This document shows, piece by piece, positions 1-6,421 of a DNA stretch of 8,616 nt. The position numbers were made by a program, and so were the translations under genes. The DNA is from Bacteroidales bacterium. GTDB lineage: Bacteria > Bacteroidota > Bacteroidia > Bacteroidales > UBA10428. Position 1 is the stretch's first letter. Each line of letters starts with the position of its first letter. Location: positions 1-8,616 of the forward strand of contig JAFGOZ010000108.1 of assembly GCA_016926235.1 (NCBI GenBank), read 5' to 3'. Under the pieces are notes generated by a model. That model was not told where the DNA came from. It was given only the letters and a program-made list of their open reading frames with translations, and did no database searches.

Positions 1-7
1 GAGATAA

Positions 8-343
8 TTAAACAAACGTTCGCTTAAACAGGCTAAGATTATCGAGATCATGTGCAAGAGCATCGGGATATTGCTGACTGGGATCGTTCATTAGAGAATC
101 AATTGTTATCTCGTCAAACTCTCCTGTAACAATCAGGCCTTTATCTGACTGGAACTCTGTGATTGCAGCTTTAGTGCCTGAATCTATGATGTCGTCAATG
201 GAACCAGTGAAGTAGTTTTTCTGTTTAAGGGCAATTTGTAAAACCTTATAATCTCTGGTATCTGAGGTTTGTGAAATTAGTATATTACTCAAACTAATTA
301 TCATTACAATTAGAATTATTTTAGTATATCTGCTTTTTCTCAT
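8..343 (-). CDS. Small secreted peptidoglycan-binding (PGB_1-like) domain protein
   Basis: The product has 111 aa. Residues 1-24 form a Sec signal peptide: a basic start (MRKSRYTK), a hydrophobic core, then ...ILISQ. Residues about 33-87 match a peptidoglycan-binding type 1 fold, with a helix, YFTGSID, a T-K-A-A-x-x-E-F-Q core, then GLIVTGEFDEIT and a closing SLMND. The usual DGxxGPxT loop has drifted to DDIIDSGT. The last ~20 residues are unassigned. The domain resembles the C-terminal domain of the L,D-transpeptidase at 2070-3098, with the same FQ.D..L..T..FD..T...L.ND skeleton. It probably binds cell wall in the periplasm and has no catalytic domain of its own. Its ATG overlaps the stop codon of the RtcB-like gene (AAATGA), and a GGAGAGG ribosome site lies within the last codons of that gene, so translation is probably coupled. 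The domain call is fairly secure; the role is inferred. Confidence 0.8.
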   Translation of the reverse strand: MRKSRYTKIILIVMIISLSNILISQTSDTRDYKVLQIALKQKNYFTGSIDDIIDSGTKAAITEFQSDKGLIVTGEFDEITIDSLMNDPSQQYPDALAHDLDNLSLFKRTFV

Positions 344-1509
344 TTCCTCTCCACAATAACACCTAATGGTTTTAACCTGGCGATCTTTTTTCCTAAACCA
401 AACTCTTCAACAGCACTGATTATATCTGAGATCGGTTTGTATCCGGCTGGAATTTCCTCGATCATCTTTTTGGGATTTACATTTAGTTTTATACCTTCAA
501 ACTGCTGATCTATCTTTTTCGATCTGGCAAATTTTGAAAACAATTGAGCTCGAATATATTTTCTGCCGGTTCCATGGGGAACAGTTCCGTAGGAATCTGA
601 AATGTTCCTGCCAGCACTAACAATATATGCTTCACTTACACAATTTCCGGGTATTACGCTGAGTTCCTTTCCAATGATTGCTGTAGCACCTTTTCTTACG
701 CAATAAAGTTTATCAGATCCATCATCGATTTGATCAATACCGTTGTGATCGTTATCAAATATACTGGTAATCTCTGAATCCAAAGCTTCACCAATCTTTT
801 TTGATAAATAAGTTCTGTTTGCACTGGCATATTCTTTTGCAATCTTCAACCCTTTCAGATATTTTAAGTTGAATTGCTTTGTATCATTTTTCTCGAGATA
901 TTTTTCAGCATAATAATTGTGGATCTTAAAGCCAAGTTCTCTACTTCCTGTATGAATGAGAAAATATATTTTGTCAGGGTCCAGGTTTGATCTTTCGGCT
1001 GCTTCTTGGTCATAGATCTTGTTGATAATGAAGAGATCAATGAAATGATTGCCCTGTCCCAGCGTACCAAAATATTTATCTGCAGAAATCTGCAGATCTC
1101 TGATGGCAGAATTAATCCTAGGATAGGATTTTACAGACCTACCGGTTATCACCCGATCTATTTCAGCAACAATTTTCTCTAACCGATGGTGGTTGATCTT
1201 TCCATTTTTAAAGATTTTTTTCGATTGAAGATCAATACTAAAAAAATTATATCCACAACCTATATCCATCCCGATCCAGGAAGGATTGATTCGCTGCTCC
1301 TGATCGATCAGGAAACAGGTTCCGACCGGCAGTGAATTTGCCGGAGTATAATCCGGCAATAATGCTATAGGTCCAGTTGTTTTTACATTCTGCATTAAAG
1401 ATCTCAGGGTTTGAATTCCCTGGTCGATGTTTACTGATCTTTTCATTTTTTCAGTAAGGAAGAATTTCAGGGTATGATCATCTACAATTATTTCAAATTT
1501 ATTTTTCAT
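340..1509 (-). CDS. rtcB: Divergent RtcB-family RNA ligase
   Basis: The product has 389 aa, slightly shorter than E. coli RtcB (about 408), and no signal peptide. RtcB joins RNA 2',3'-cyclic phosphate or 3'-phosphate ends to 5'-OH ends using GTP and Mn(II). The metal and catalytic motifs are in family order: DIGCG with D82 and C85, GQGNHF with H155, HTGSRELG with H186, ANR at 230-232, NDHN with H255, RKGA with K273, and PHGTGR with H312 at the guanylylated-histidine position. The C-terminal EEIPAGYKPI and RLKPLGVIV segments also fit. It deviates in places: the family GSMG loop reads GNCV (288-291), the early MPDxHxG segment reads LPDYTPA (51-57), and the end is VIVERK instead of the usual ...VKG. 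It is therefore a distant paralogue whose activity is likely but not certain. It has a weak AAAGAGAA ribosome site. It follows a wHTH-like gene after a 68-base gap holding a stem-loop, and it overlaps the downstream peptidoglycan-binding gene. No archease gene is visible. Confidence 0.88.
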   Translation of the reverse strand: MKNKFEIIVDDHTLKFFLTEKMKRSVNIDQGIQTLRSLMQNVKTTGPIALLPDYTPANSLPVGTCFLIDQEQRINPSWIGMDIGCGYNFFSIDLQSKKIFKNGKINHHRLEKIVAEIDRVITGRSVKSYPRINSAIRDLQISADKYFGTLGQGNHFIDLFIINKIYDQEAAERSNLDPDKIYFLIHTGSRELGFKIHNYYAEKYLEKNDTKQFNLKYLKGLKIAKEYASANRTYLSKKIGEALDSEITSIFDNDHNGIDQIDDGSDKLYCVRKGATAIIGKELSVIPGNCVSEAYIVSAGRNISDSYGTVPHGTGRKYIRAQLFSKFARSKKIDQQFEGIKLNVNPKKMIEEIPAGYKPISDIISAVEEFGLGKKIARLKPLGVIVERK

Positions 1510-1526
1510 AATTCTCTTTAAAGCTT

Positions 1527-1569
1527 AACCATTCGCAAGGTTTTGCTATGCTCAACCATTGCGAAGGTT
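1527..1569 (-). repeat. Paired 16-base repeats forming an imperfect stem-loop before the rtcB-like gene
   Basis: Read on the minus strand, AACCTTCGCAATGGTT (1569-1554) and AACCTTGCGAATGGTT (1542-1527) flank an 11-base spacer. The copies match as direct repeats except in the core, which is TTCGCAA in one and TTGCGAA in the other; these are reverse complements. The copies can therefore also pair with each other: 4+7+4 base pairs with one unpaired A on one arm and one unpaired T on the other. Each copy alone also has AACC...GGTT ends. The hairpin ends 17 bases before the rtcB-like ATG, next to its weak ribosome site. No T-run follows, so it is not an intrinsic terminator. It could be an intergenic repeat family or a translational control element; which one is unknown. 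Confidence 0.6.
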
Positions 1570-1577
1570 CTTTAGGT

Positions 1578-2060
1578 TTATTTCGCATCATCATAATCGA
1601 CCAATATAATTGTATCTTGCTTATCTTCATGTTTTAGTACTCCTAATAATCTTAAGTGATGCGATACTATTCGAACTGCCTGAAGTTCATCTAGTTCAAC
1701 TTTTAGATAATCCGCAATCTGGATAGCCAATTGATCAGGTTTATCCAGGAATCTGTCAAAGATCTTATTCATCATTTCATTAGCTGGGACATGATCTCTA
1801 GTGAGAAGATAGATGCCGTCCTTGCCGCCTTTGCTGCTTGCTTGGTTAACATCGTATCCATACTTGGCATTTTTGAAAGCAGTAAAAAAAGCTTTAGACT
1901 TCCAGATTCGACCCTTCCGAGATTTCTGTTTCAGCCTTTCTGTAATTGCTAGATGTAGTTTTTTTTCATCTCTTATAAATGTATAAGCTATTACAAAGAG
2001 AGAATTCTCAAGTTCTTTCTCAGATGATTCAATTATTTTCTTAGCTTCTGACAAATTCAT
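1578..2060 (-). CDS. Small cytosolic protein with winged-helix-like C-terminus, unknown function
   Basis: The product has 160 aa with no signal peptide or membrane segment. The family is not recognised. Residues 1-45 look helical and charged (EAKKIIESSEKELENS). Residues 44-66 are strongly basic (KQKSRKGRIWKSKAFF), which would suit nucleic-acid contact. Residues about 108-156 read like a small winged helix: LAIQIADYLKVELDEL, then VSHHLRLLGVLKHE as a candidate recognition helix, then a TIILVDYDD strand. This resembles ArsR-type 'hhLrxLgvl' spacing, but only by eye. The ATG is preceded by AGGATTAATTC, whose AGGA overlaps the stop codon of the L,D-transpeptidase gene 9 bases upstream. Being cytosolic and directly before the RtcB-like ligase, it may regulate or assist that enzyme; this is inference from position only. 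Confidence 0.7.
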   Translation of the reverse strand: MNLSEAKKIIESSEKELENSLFVIAYTFIRDEKKLHLAITERLKQKSRKGRIWKSKAFFTAFKNAKYGYDVNQASSKGGKDGIYLLTRDHVPANEMMNKIFDRFLDKPDQLAIQIADYLKVELDELQAVRIVSHHLRLLGVLKHEDKQDTIILVDYDDAK

Positions 2061-2069
2061 GAATTAATC

Positions 2070-3098
2070 CTAATCATTATCTATGAGGGCTGTTGTATCC
2101 TTATCAAAATCACAGGTGATAACAAGATAATTATCAGCCTGGAACTTAGCCAGTGCTTTACCTGTAGCAGGCCCATAAACACCATCAATCATTCCATTAT
2201 AATATCCCATTTCATTAAATACTCTTTGATATTGTTTAAGCTTATCAGGATCTCTTGCATCAAGTAAGAATGGAATATCATCTCTGTCAAATTCACTGCC
2301 GATGATAATCGCAGTAATTCCCGTCCTTATATTAGGCTGTTCAAAAAGTTCATCTATATCTTCATTCTCTAACGCCATACAGCCGAATGTCCAGTTGCCA
2401 CGATGAATTCCCCAACCGTGTATTTGTATCTCTCCACCAATAGATGGATTATCATTGTCGAAAGGTGGAATATCATTATCCTTGAAGTAATTATACCTGA
2501 CTCTATCGACTGCATTGGGATAGTTTATGTCGAACGCTTTATAGTAGGTGGCATTGGGCTGAAGATTGTAGATCGTATATATCCCTTCAGGTGTGGTTTG
2601 ATTGTCCTGGTTCATCTTCCTTTTAACGGGATTTCTCCCCAATGCTATAGGATAGGTTTTCACCAACTCAGCACCATCATGGACTTCCAGAATATAGTTT
2701 GATTTATCTATTAGAAAATATGGATCCCTTAGTTCCGGCAGATCTTCTGGTGCTGTTTCAACCTGGGCAAACTCACTGGTGTAGATATTGTTGAATACTT
2801 CCACAACAGCCAGATAATTGTATACAACTCCATCAGCCACTTTTTCATCGATTAACGTAACTTCTTCCTGGAATGGGATAACTTTCCTGGAAATTGGTTC
2901 TGTATTGGTTTTGAAATAGGTTGGGTTGAATTGTGATGTGCTTTTACAGATGATAATCTCTTCAGCCTGTAGTTTGTGGGTTTCGATAGTGATTTCGACT
3001 GAGTTGTTTTGTAACAATTTGACCTTAAGATCAACTGATTGGGAAAAAATATAATGTGAGATTAGAACAAAAATCATCATTAATAGAAGTTTTTTCAT
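2070..3098 (-). CDS. Exported L,D-transpeptidase (YkuD) with C-terminal peptidoglycan-binding domain
   Basis: The product has 342 aa. Residues 1-20 are a signal peptide (MKKLLLMMIF...IFSQ). Residues about 22-117 look like an FN3-type beta sandwich, ending in VYNYLAVVEVFNN.YTSEFAQVETAP. Residues about 126-268 are the YkuD domain: FLIDKSNYILEV, then IALGRNPVKR, TTPEGIYTI, IQIHGWGIH (H227-G228) and NWTFGCMALENEDIDEL with the catalytic cysteine C240. The common SHGC form is WTxGC here, a known variant. Residues about 285-339 are a peptidoglycan-binding type 1 domain with IDGVYGPATGKALAKFQ. Such enzymes form 3-3 cross-links in peptidoglycan or attach proteins to it through the cysteine; which reaction applies here cannot be told. 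A near-perfect AAGGAGGT ribosome site lies 3 bases before the ATG, the strongest in the window. The gap to the upstream gene is 31 bases. Confidence 0.92.
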   Translation of the reverse strand: MKKLLLMMIFVLISHYIFSQSVDLKVKLLQNNSVEITIETHKLQAEEIIICKSTSQFNPTYFKTNTEPISRKVIPFQEEVTLIDEKVADGVVYNYLAVVEVFNNIYTSEFAQVETAPEDLPELRDPYFLIDKSNYILEVHDGAELVKTYPIALGRNPVKRKMNQDNQTTPEGIYTIYNLQPNATYYKAFDINYPNAVDRVRYNYFKDNDIPPFDNDNPSIGGEIQIHGWGIHRGNWTFGCMALENEDIDELFEQPNIRTGITAIIIGSEFDRDDIPFLLDARDPDKLKQYQRVFNEMGYYNGMIDGVYGPATGKALAKFQADNYLVITCDFDKDTTALIDND

Positions 3099-3129
3099 TT
3101 TACCTCCTTCAGAATTTAGATTAAAATTT

Positions 3130-4059
3130 TTATTTCAGACTTCGAGTTATAATTTCAGAGCGCGTCTCGATCCATTTTCCATTAATTTTCTCATAAGTTT
3201 TAAGATAATTATCTCCTTTCTCATGGCATCTATATTCAATTGATATTACTCCATTTTGATATGACTGGAAATAGGCTAAATAGTGCAGCTTGTTATCAAT
3301 ATCTTTAAGTCCCAAAACAGTAGGTCCATTCCATTCATCATGAATTAGTTCATATATTAGGACAAGGCTTTCATTAACCACACAACATACGCCAGGACAA
3401 ATGATAAGTTTTCCATCAATATAGTCTATTCCATTAGAAAATTCACAGTAAGGAATCTCAGGATTGAAAATATCATTTACTGTCCAGCTCCCGTTAAGAT
3501 TTTCAACATCAACAGCACATTGCTGAAAACCAAGGATATATCTTTCAGGTGAAAGTTTAACGTGTTCATCTCTTTTGCTGTCAGGGTATCCAGTCCATAT
3601 GCCATCAGGGCTATATTCATCTTTATTAAAGCGGAAATTATACGGCTGCAGAGATCCAAATTCATCATCATTCCAGACACAAAAAGAAAGCTTGTTCCCA
3701 TTAAATTTGAATATACATTCTATATTTGAGTCTGACTTTATATTTTCGTCGCTTATATGTATGTCGGTGAGAGTGCTATTTTGTATGATTCGGTCTTCCT
3801 CAGTAATAAGGAAGGTTTTAGCAGTAAAGTTATTGTTTTTTTTATTCCTGCTTAAGATACATATAAAGGGATCAGAAAATTCTGCCTGAACAAGAGCAAG
3901 AGAGTCAGATACTTGAAAAACGTATTCAGTTCCAGATCCATTTATTAAGATAACTTTGTTTTGTTCCGGATAGCTATTAAGTTTATAATTGATCTTCTGT
4001 TTACTATAGACATTGAACGAACTTAAAATAATTGCTAAAATAATCGTAAATCTTATCAT
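3130..4059 (-). CDS. Secreted protein of unknown function, cysteine-rich, possibly beta-propeller-like
   Basis: The product has 309 aa. Residues 1-19 are a signal peptide ending ...FNVYS before KQ. The family is not recognised. The mature part is beta-rich by appearance and contains spaced tryptophan motifs: GIWTGYP (~153), GSWTVND (~190), DEWNGPT (~241) and GKWIETR (~294). They recall blades of a beta-propeller or similar repeat fold, though no clean repeat can be aligned by eye. There are nine cysteines (about 67, 115, 127, 181, 205, 221, 225, 226, 278), with a CPGVCC cluster at 221-226, suggesting disulfides or metal binding outside the cytoplasm. The ATG follows the stop codon of the NAGPA-like gene by one base, and its GGAG ribosome site is inside that gene's last codons, so the two are probably translated together. 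Confidence 0.75.
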   Translation of the reverse strand: MIRFTIILAIILSSFNVYSKQKINYKLNSYPEQNKVILINGSGTEYVFQVSDSLALVQAEFSDPFICILSRNKKNNNFTAKTFLITEEDRIIQNSTLTDIHISDENIKSDSNIECIFKFNGNKLSFCVWNDDEFGSLQPYNFRFNKDEYSPDGIWTGYPDSKRDEHVKLSPERYILGFQQCAVDVENLNGSWTVNDIFNPEIPYCEFSNGIDYIDGKLIICPGVCCVVNESLVLIYELIHDEWNGPTVLGLKDIDNKLHYLAYFQSYQNGVISIEYRCHEKGDNYLKTYEKINGKWIETRSEIITRSLK

Positions 4060-4060
4060 T

Positions 4061-4852
4061 TTATCTCCATTTTATACCTATTGCAATAGGCATACTAAAA
4101 AATTGCCGGTTTTCGAGATCTATATTATCCAATTTTTCTTTACCATTTCTGATGATCAATCTATCTCTATACTTGAAATAAAAACTATGTACTAAACCCT
4201 CCAGATACATAAGCTTAGTTAAGCCAATATCCATAGAAAGGAGCTTATCAATAAGTTCAGAGTTGTTGTATGGATATGAAGTATAAATGATCAAGATATC
4301 ACCCTGGTAACTCTCCCCAAGCATTACAATATCAACCTGCCTTTCAGAAAACCAGACTTTAGTCCCATTGTGATCGACCATTCTTAGACTCTGAAGTACC
4401 GTATTATAACTATTGATCAACGAATCAGCATCAGTCTGTTCCAGATCAACCAGTTGTGCTGATGGCAGGTTCTTAACCCGAGGATTGCAAACAAAGCACA
4501 AATTGTAATCTTTCTTGAACTCTGGATTACCAATAAAATCATAATTTTTAAAATATCCAGTAGGAGAATTATCCGGTTCGTACAAACCCCCATTTACAGC
4601 TAATATCAGATCCTGACTCTCCACCCAGGATTCTGCAGTTCCTGTGAAGTTATCATATTCTTGTTCGCTGTAAACATTGAATTTAAAAAGGTCAGGATCA
4701 ATTCTAATGACAAGAACTGTAGAATCAGCTTTGGGAGAGAGATCCAGGATGTTGAACTCGAATATATCCAGGCCTTTTTCTATGCATTGCCAGTCTATAG
4801 CGAGAAGATTGGCTATGATCGCTAGAAAAATAATCAGAATTACTGCTTTCAT
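4061..4852 (-). CDS. Exported NAGPA-like phosphodiester glycosidase family protein, degenerate copy
   Basis: The product has 263 aa from the ATG at 4852. A GTG two codons upstream (4858) overlaps the AAGG ribosome site, so the ATG with 5-base spacing is preferred. Residues 1-18 are a signal peptide. The body resembles the NAGPA/DUF2233 fold: WVESQDLILAVNGGLYEPD (76-94, N87-G88-G89), SPTGYFKN (96-103), FVCNP, QSLRMVDHNGTKVW (154-167) and LMYLEG (214-219). Family members remove sugar or sugar-phosphate groups linked by phosphodiesters, or act on surface polysaccharides; the substrate here is unknown. It is paralogous to the protein at 5600-6412, by eye near 40% identical through the core. Where that copy has LEGGWEAG, this one has LEGLVHSF, so the glycine-rich active-site loop is lost and activity is doubtful. 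Confidence 0.8.
   Translation of the reverse strand: MKAVILIIFLAIIANLLAIDWQCIEKGLDIFEFNILDLSPKADSTVLVIRIDPDLFKFNVYSEQEYDNFTGTAESWVESQDLILAVNGGLYEPDNSPTGYFKNYDFIGNPEFKKDYNLCFVCNPRVKNLPSAQLVDLEQTDADSLINSYNTVLQSLRMVDHNGTKVWFSERQVDIVMLGESYQGDILIIYTSYPYNNSELIDKLLSMDIGLTKLMYLEGLVHSFYFKYRDRLIIRNGKEKLDNIDLENRQFFSMPIAIGIKWR
4065..4068 (-). promoter_or_regulatory. Ribosome binding site of the 3130-4059 gene, inside the preceding gene
   Basis: GGAG lies 5 bases before the ATG at 4059 and within the final TGG AGA TAA codons of the NAGPA-like gene. This supports translational coupling of the two. Confidence 0.6.
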
Positions 4853-4857
4853 ATACA

Positions 4858-4861
4858 CCTT
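4858..4861 (-). promoter_or_regulatory. Ribosome binding site that decides the ATG at 4852
   Basis: AAGG followed by TGTAT and then ATG gives 5-base spacing to 4852. The in-frame GTG at 4858 shares bases with this site and so cannot be its start codon. Confidence 0.55.
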
Positions 4862-4905
4862 ATATTCTTGTTCAATAATGTTTTAACTTTAACCAATATA
4901 AGCTT

Positions 4906-5547
4906 CTAAATGTTAATACTTTTTAACAGAAATATTTCACAGATTCCACTACAACCATGAGTATTGATAACAATGAAACCCTCATTCTCATTTGAACTAC
5001 CTTCAATGCATACTATTGACAAATTACCAAATCCTTTAAGTTCCAGCACAATATTTTCATCATTTTTTATTCTAAGATCACTTATTGCAGTATCCATACA
5101 TCTGGCACCAGATTTATCTGCAGATAATACCATACCATCGAAATCCATTTCTATATTTCTAAGATGATTCAAACGGTGAAGATCGTATTGTTGTATGATG
5201 CGATTACGTTCAGGGAGTTCTGATACAACCAACATACTATCACTTGATAATCTAAATAACAACTGATTACCCTTCGAGTTAATTTCAATATAATAATCAT
5301 CATAAGATTTATAGATTCTGGTGTCCGCAAAAATCAGGTCTTTTGAAGTGAATATCTGCTTATAATCAATACAGCTATCATCAATAAAGCCAATAACCTT
5401 GCCAGAGTTCAAAGTGTTTTCCTCTTGCATCGTTAATTCTTTATATGTTTCTTTGTTAACAATTTCTGAGCCATACAGATAAACAAAATTTTCCGCATAA
5501 CATACAATACTTAAAAAAATATATAACATTACTATAGCTTTTTTCAT
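4906..5547 (-). CDS. Secreted protein of unknown function
   Basis: The product has 213 aa. Residues 1-18 are a signal peptide (MKKAIVMLYIFLSIVCYA before EN). I do not recognise the family. The mature protein mixes strands and polar loops and has five cysteines (59, 150, 180, 199, 203); the last two lie in THGCSGIC near the C-terminus, a likely disulfide or metal pair. The ATG is preceded by GGAGGG. It sits between the two NAGPA-like paralogues, 52 bases after the upstream one and about 50 bases before the downstream one. Faint resemblance to the protein at 3130-4059 (a DxNI...K..G..LS..C stretch around residues 162-180) is too short to establish homology. An envelope or extracellular role follows only from the signal peptide and neighbours. 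Confidence 0.72.
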   Translation of the reverse strand: MKKAIVMLYIFLSIVCYAENFVYLYGSEIVNKETYKELTMQEENTLNSGKVIGFIDDSCIDYKQIFTSKDLIFADTRIYKSYDDYYIEINSKGNQLLFRLSSDSMLVVSELPERNRIIQQYDLHRLNHLRNIEMDFDGMVLSADKSGARCMDTAISDLRIKNDENIVLELKGFGNLSIVCIEGSSNENEGFIVINTHGCSGICEIFLLKSINI

Positions 5548-5599
5548 TATCCCTCCATTAAAAAACTTAGCTTAGTCTCCTACTTATAATAGATCCATA

Positions 5600-6412
5600 T
5601 TAATTATTTTTTTTCTTCACCCCTATCACATTCGGTACCTGGTAGAACATATCATTTCCATCTTCTTCATAGAAATTGGTTTCATAACTACCGATCCTTT
5701 CAATTCTTATTTTTTTGTAATCAAGAATCATTCCAGCTTCCCAGCCACCTTCCAGGTGCATCATTTTTCCCAGATTTATAGGAAGCTTCAGTATTTCATT
5801 AATGAAATCGTGCATCGTGTAAGGTGATCGACAGTGAATGAAGAGAATATTTCCATCTCCGTCTTCTCCCAGAGCTGCTTCACTCCACATGTTGGATTGT
5901 TTACTCCAGACATTCCTGCCATCGTGACTAACCATTCTAATGCTCTGTAGAATAGAATAGTATTGTGCGATCAGGTCTTCAGCACCTGCTTCTTCGATAT
6001 CTACCATCTGCGCTTCAGGAAGAGAATCATTAACCGGATTACAGACGAAGTACATTTTGTAATCATCTGCAGGAACCGGGTTATTGACATGCCCGTAATT
6101 CTTCAGCAGACCGCACCCCGTCGTGTAGTCCTTTTGGAACATACCAGCATTAATGGCACAGATCAGGTCAAACTCATTGACCCAGTTCTCCAGATTTCTT
6201 AGATCGTATGCATGCTCAGTCTCACAATAAAGACCAAAATCGACTTGTTGAGGATCTATCTTCACTATTGTAACAGTTGAATTATTAACTTCTGATTTCA
6301 ATCCCAGTTCGAATTCTGCCCAGGAAAGACCAGGTGTGATCTGCTGCCAGGTTGCTACAGCAACAAGAATTGAACAAATTGTCATTATCAGAGTAATTAA
6401 TATCTTTTTCAT
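5600..6412 (-). CDS. Exported NAGPA-like phosphodiester glycosidase family protein
   Basis: The product has 270 aa. Residues 1-20 are a signal peptide (MKKILITLIMTICSILVAVA). The DUF2233/NAGPA-type core includes TIVKIDPQQVDFGLY (48-62), WVNEFDLICAINAGMFQ (77-93, N88-A89-G90), TTGCGLLKN (97-105), QSIRMVSHDGRNVW (156-169), ILFIHCRSPYTMHDF and MMHLEGGWEAG (217-227). The last motif corresponds to the family's conserved (D/E)GG loop, so this copy looks intact, unlike its paralogue at 4061-4852. The family acts on phosphodiester-linked sugars or surface glycans outside the cytoplasm; the substrate is unknown. The ATG follows AAGAGGG, 9 bases after the stop codon of the upstream ORF, so co-transcription is likely. 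The C-terminus ends in basic KKKNN. Confidence 0.85.
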   Translation of the reverse strand: MKKILITLIMTICSILVAVATWQQITPGLSWAEFELGLKSEVNNSTVTIVKIDPQQVDFGLYCETEHAYDLRNLENWVNEFDLICAINAGMFQKDYTTGCGLLKNYGHVNNPVPADDYKMYFVCNPVNDSLPEAQMVDIEEAGAEDLIAQYYSILQSIRMVSHDGRNVWSKQSNMWSEAALGEDGDGNILFIHCRSPYTMHDFINEILKLPINLGKMMHLEGGWEAGMILDYKKIRIERIGSYETNFYEEDGNDMFYQVPNVIGVKKKNN

Positions 6413-6421
6413 TTAGCCCTC

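Noticed and set aside
1527..1569. CRISPR or intrinsic terminator reading of the repeat pair
   Set aside because: Only two copies with an 11-base spacer, and no T-run after the stem on either strand.
1731..1952. Plus-strand open frame of 73 codons, and similar plus-strand frames at 2403-2702, 3575-3889, 5963-6202, 7476-7730 and 8178-8465
   Set aside because: All lie antisense inside well-supported minus-strand genes, and their translations show no domain or composition typical of real proteins.
2370..2420. Missing histidine in the YkuD SHGC motif (reads TFGC) as a sign of an inactive enzyme
   Set aside because: WTxGC is a common natural variant in YkuD proteins. The HG pair and the cysteine are present, so inactivity is not supported.
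4859..4905. TTGAAC and TATAAG boxes upstream of the gene at 4061-4852
   Set aside because: Only 7 bases separate them, and the region carries the ribosome site; promoter spacing is wrong.
5548..5599. TATAAT on the plus strand and TATTAT on the minus strand in the gap upstream of 4906-5547, plus a CTAAGCTAAG run followed by T6
   Set aside because: AT-rich background. No paired -35 element at proper spacing, and the CTAAG repeat is direct rather than a real GC-rich stem, so neither promoter nor terminator is supported.
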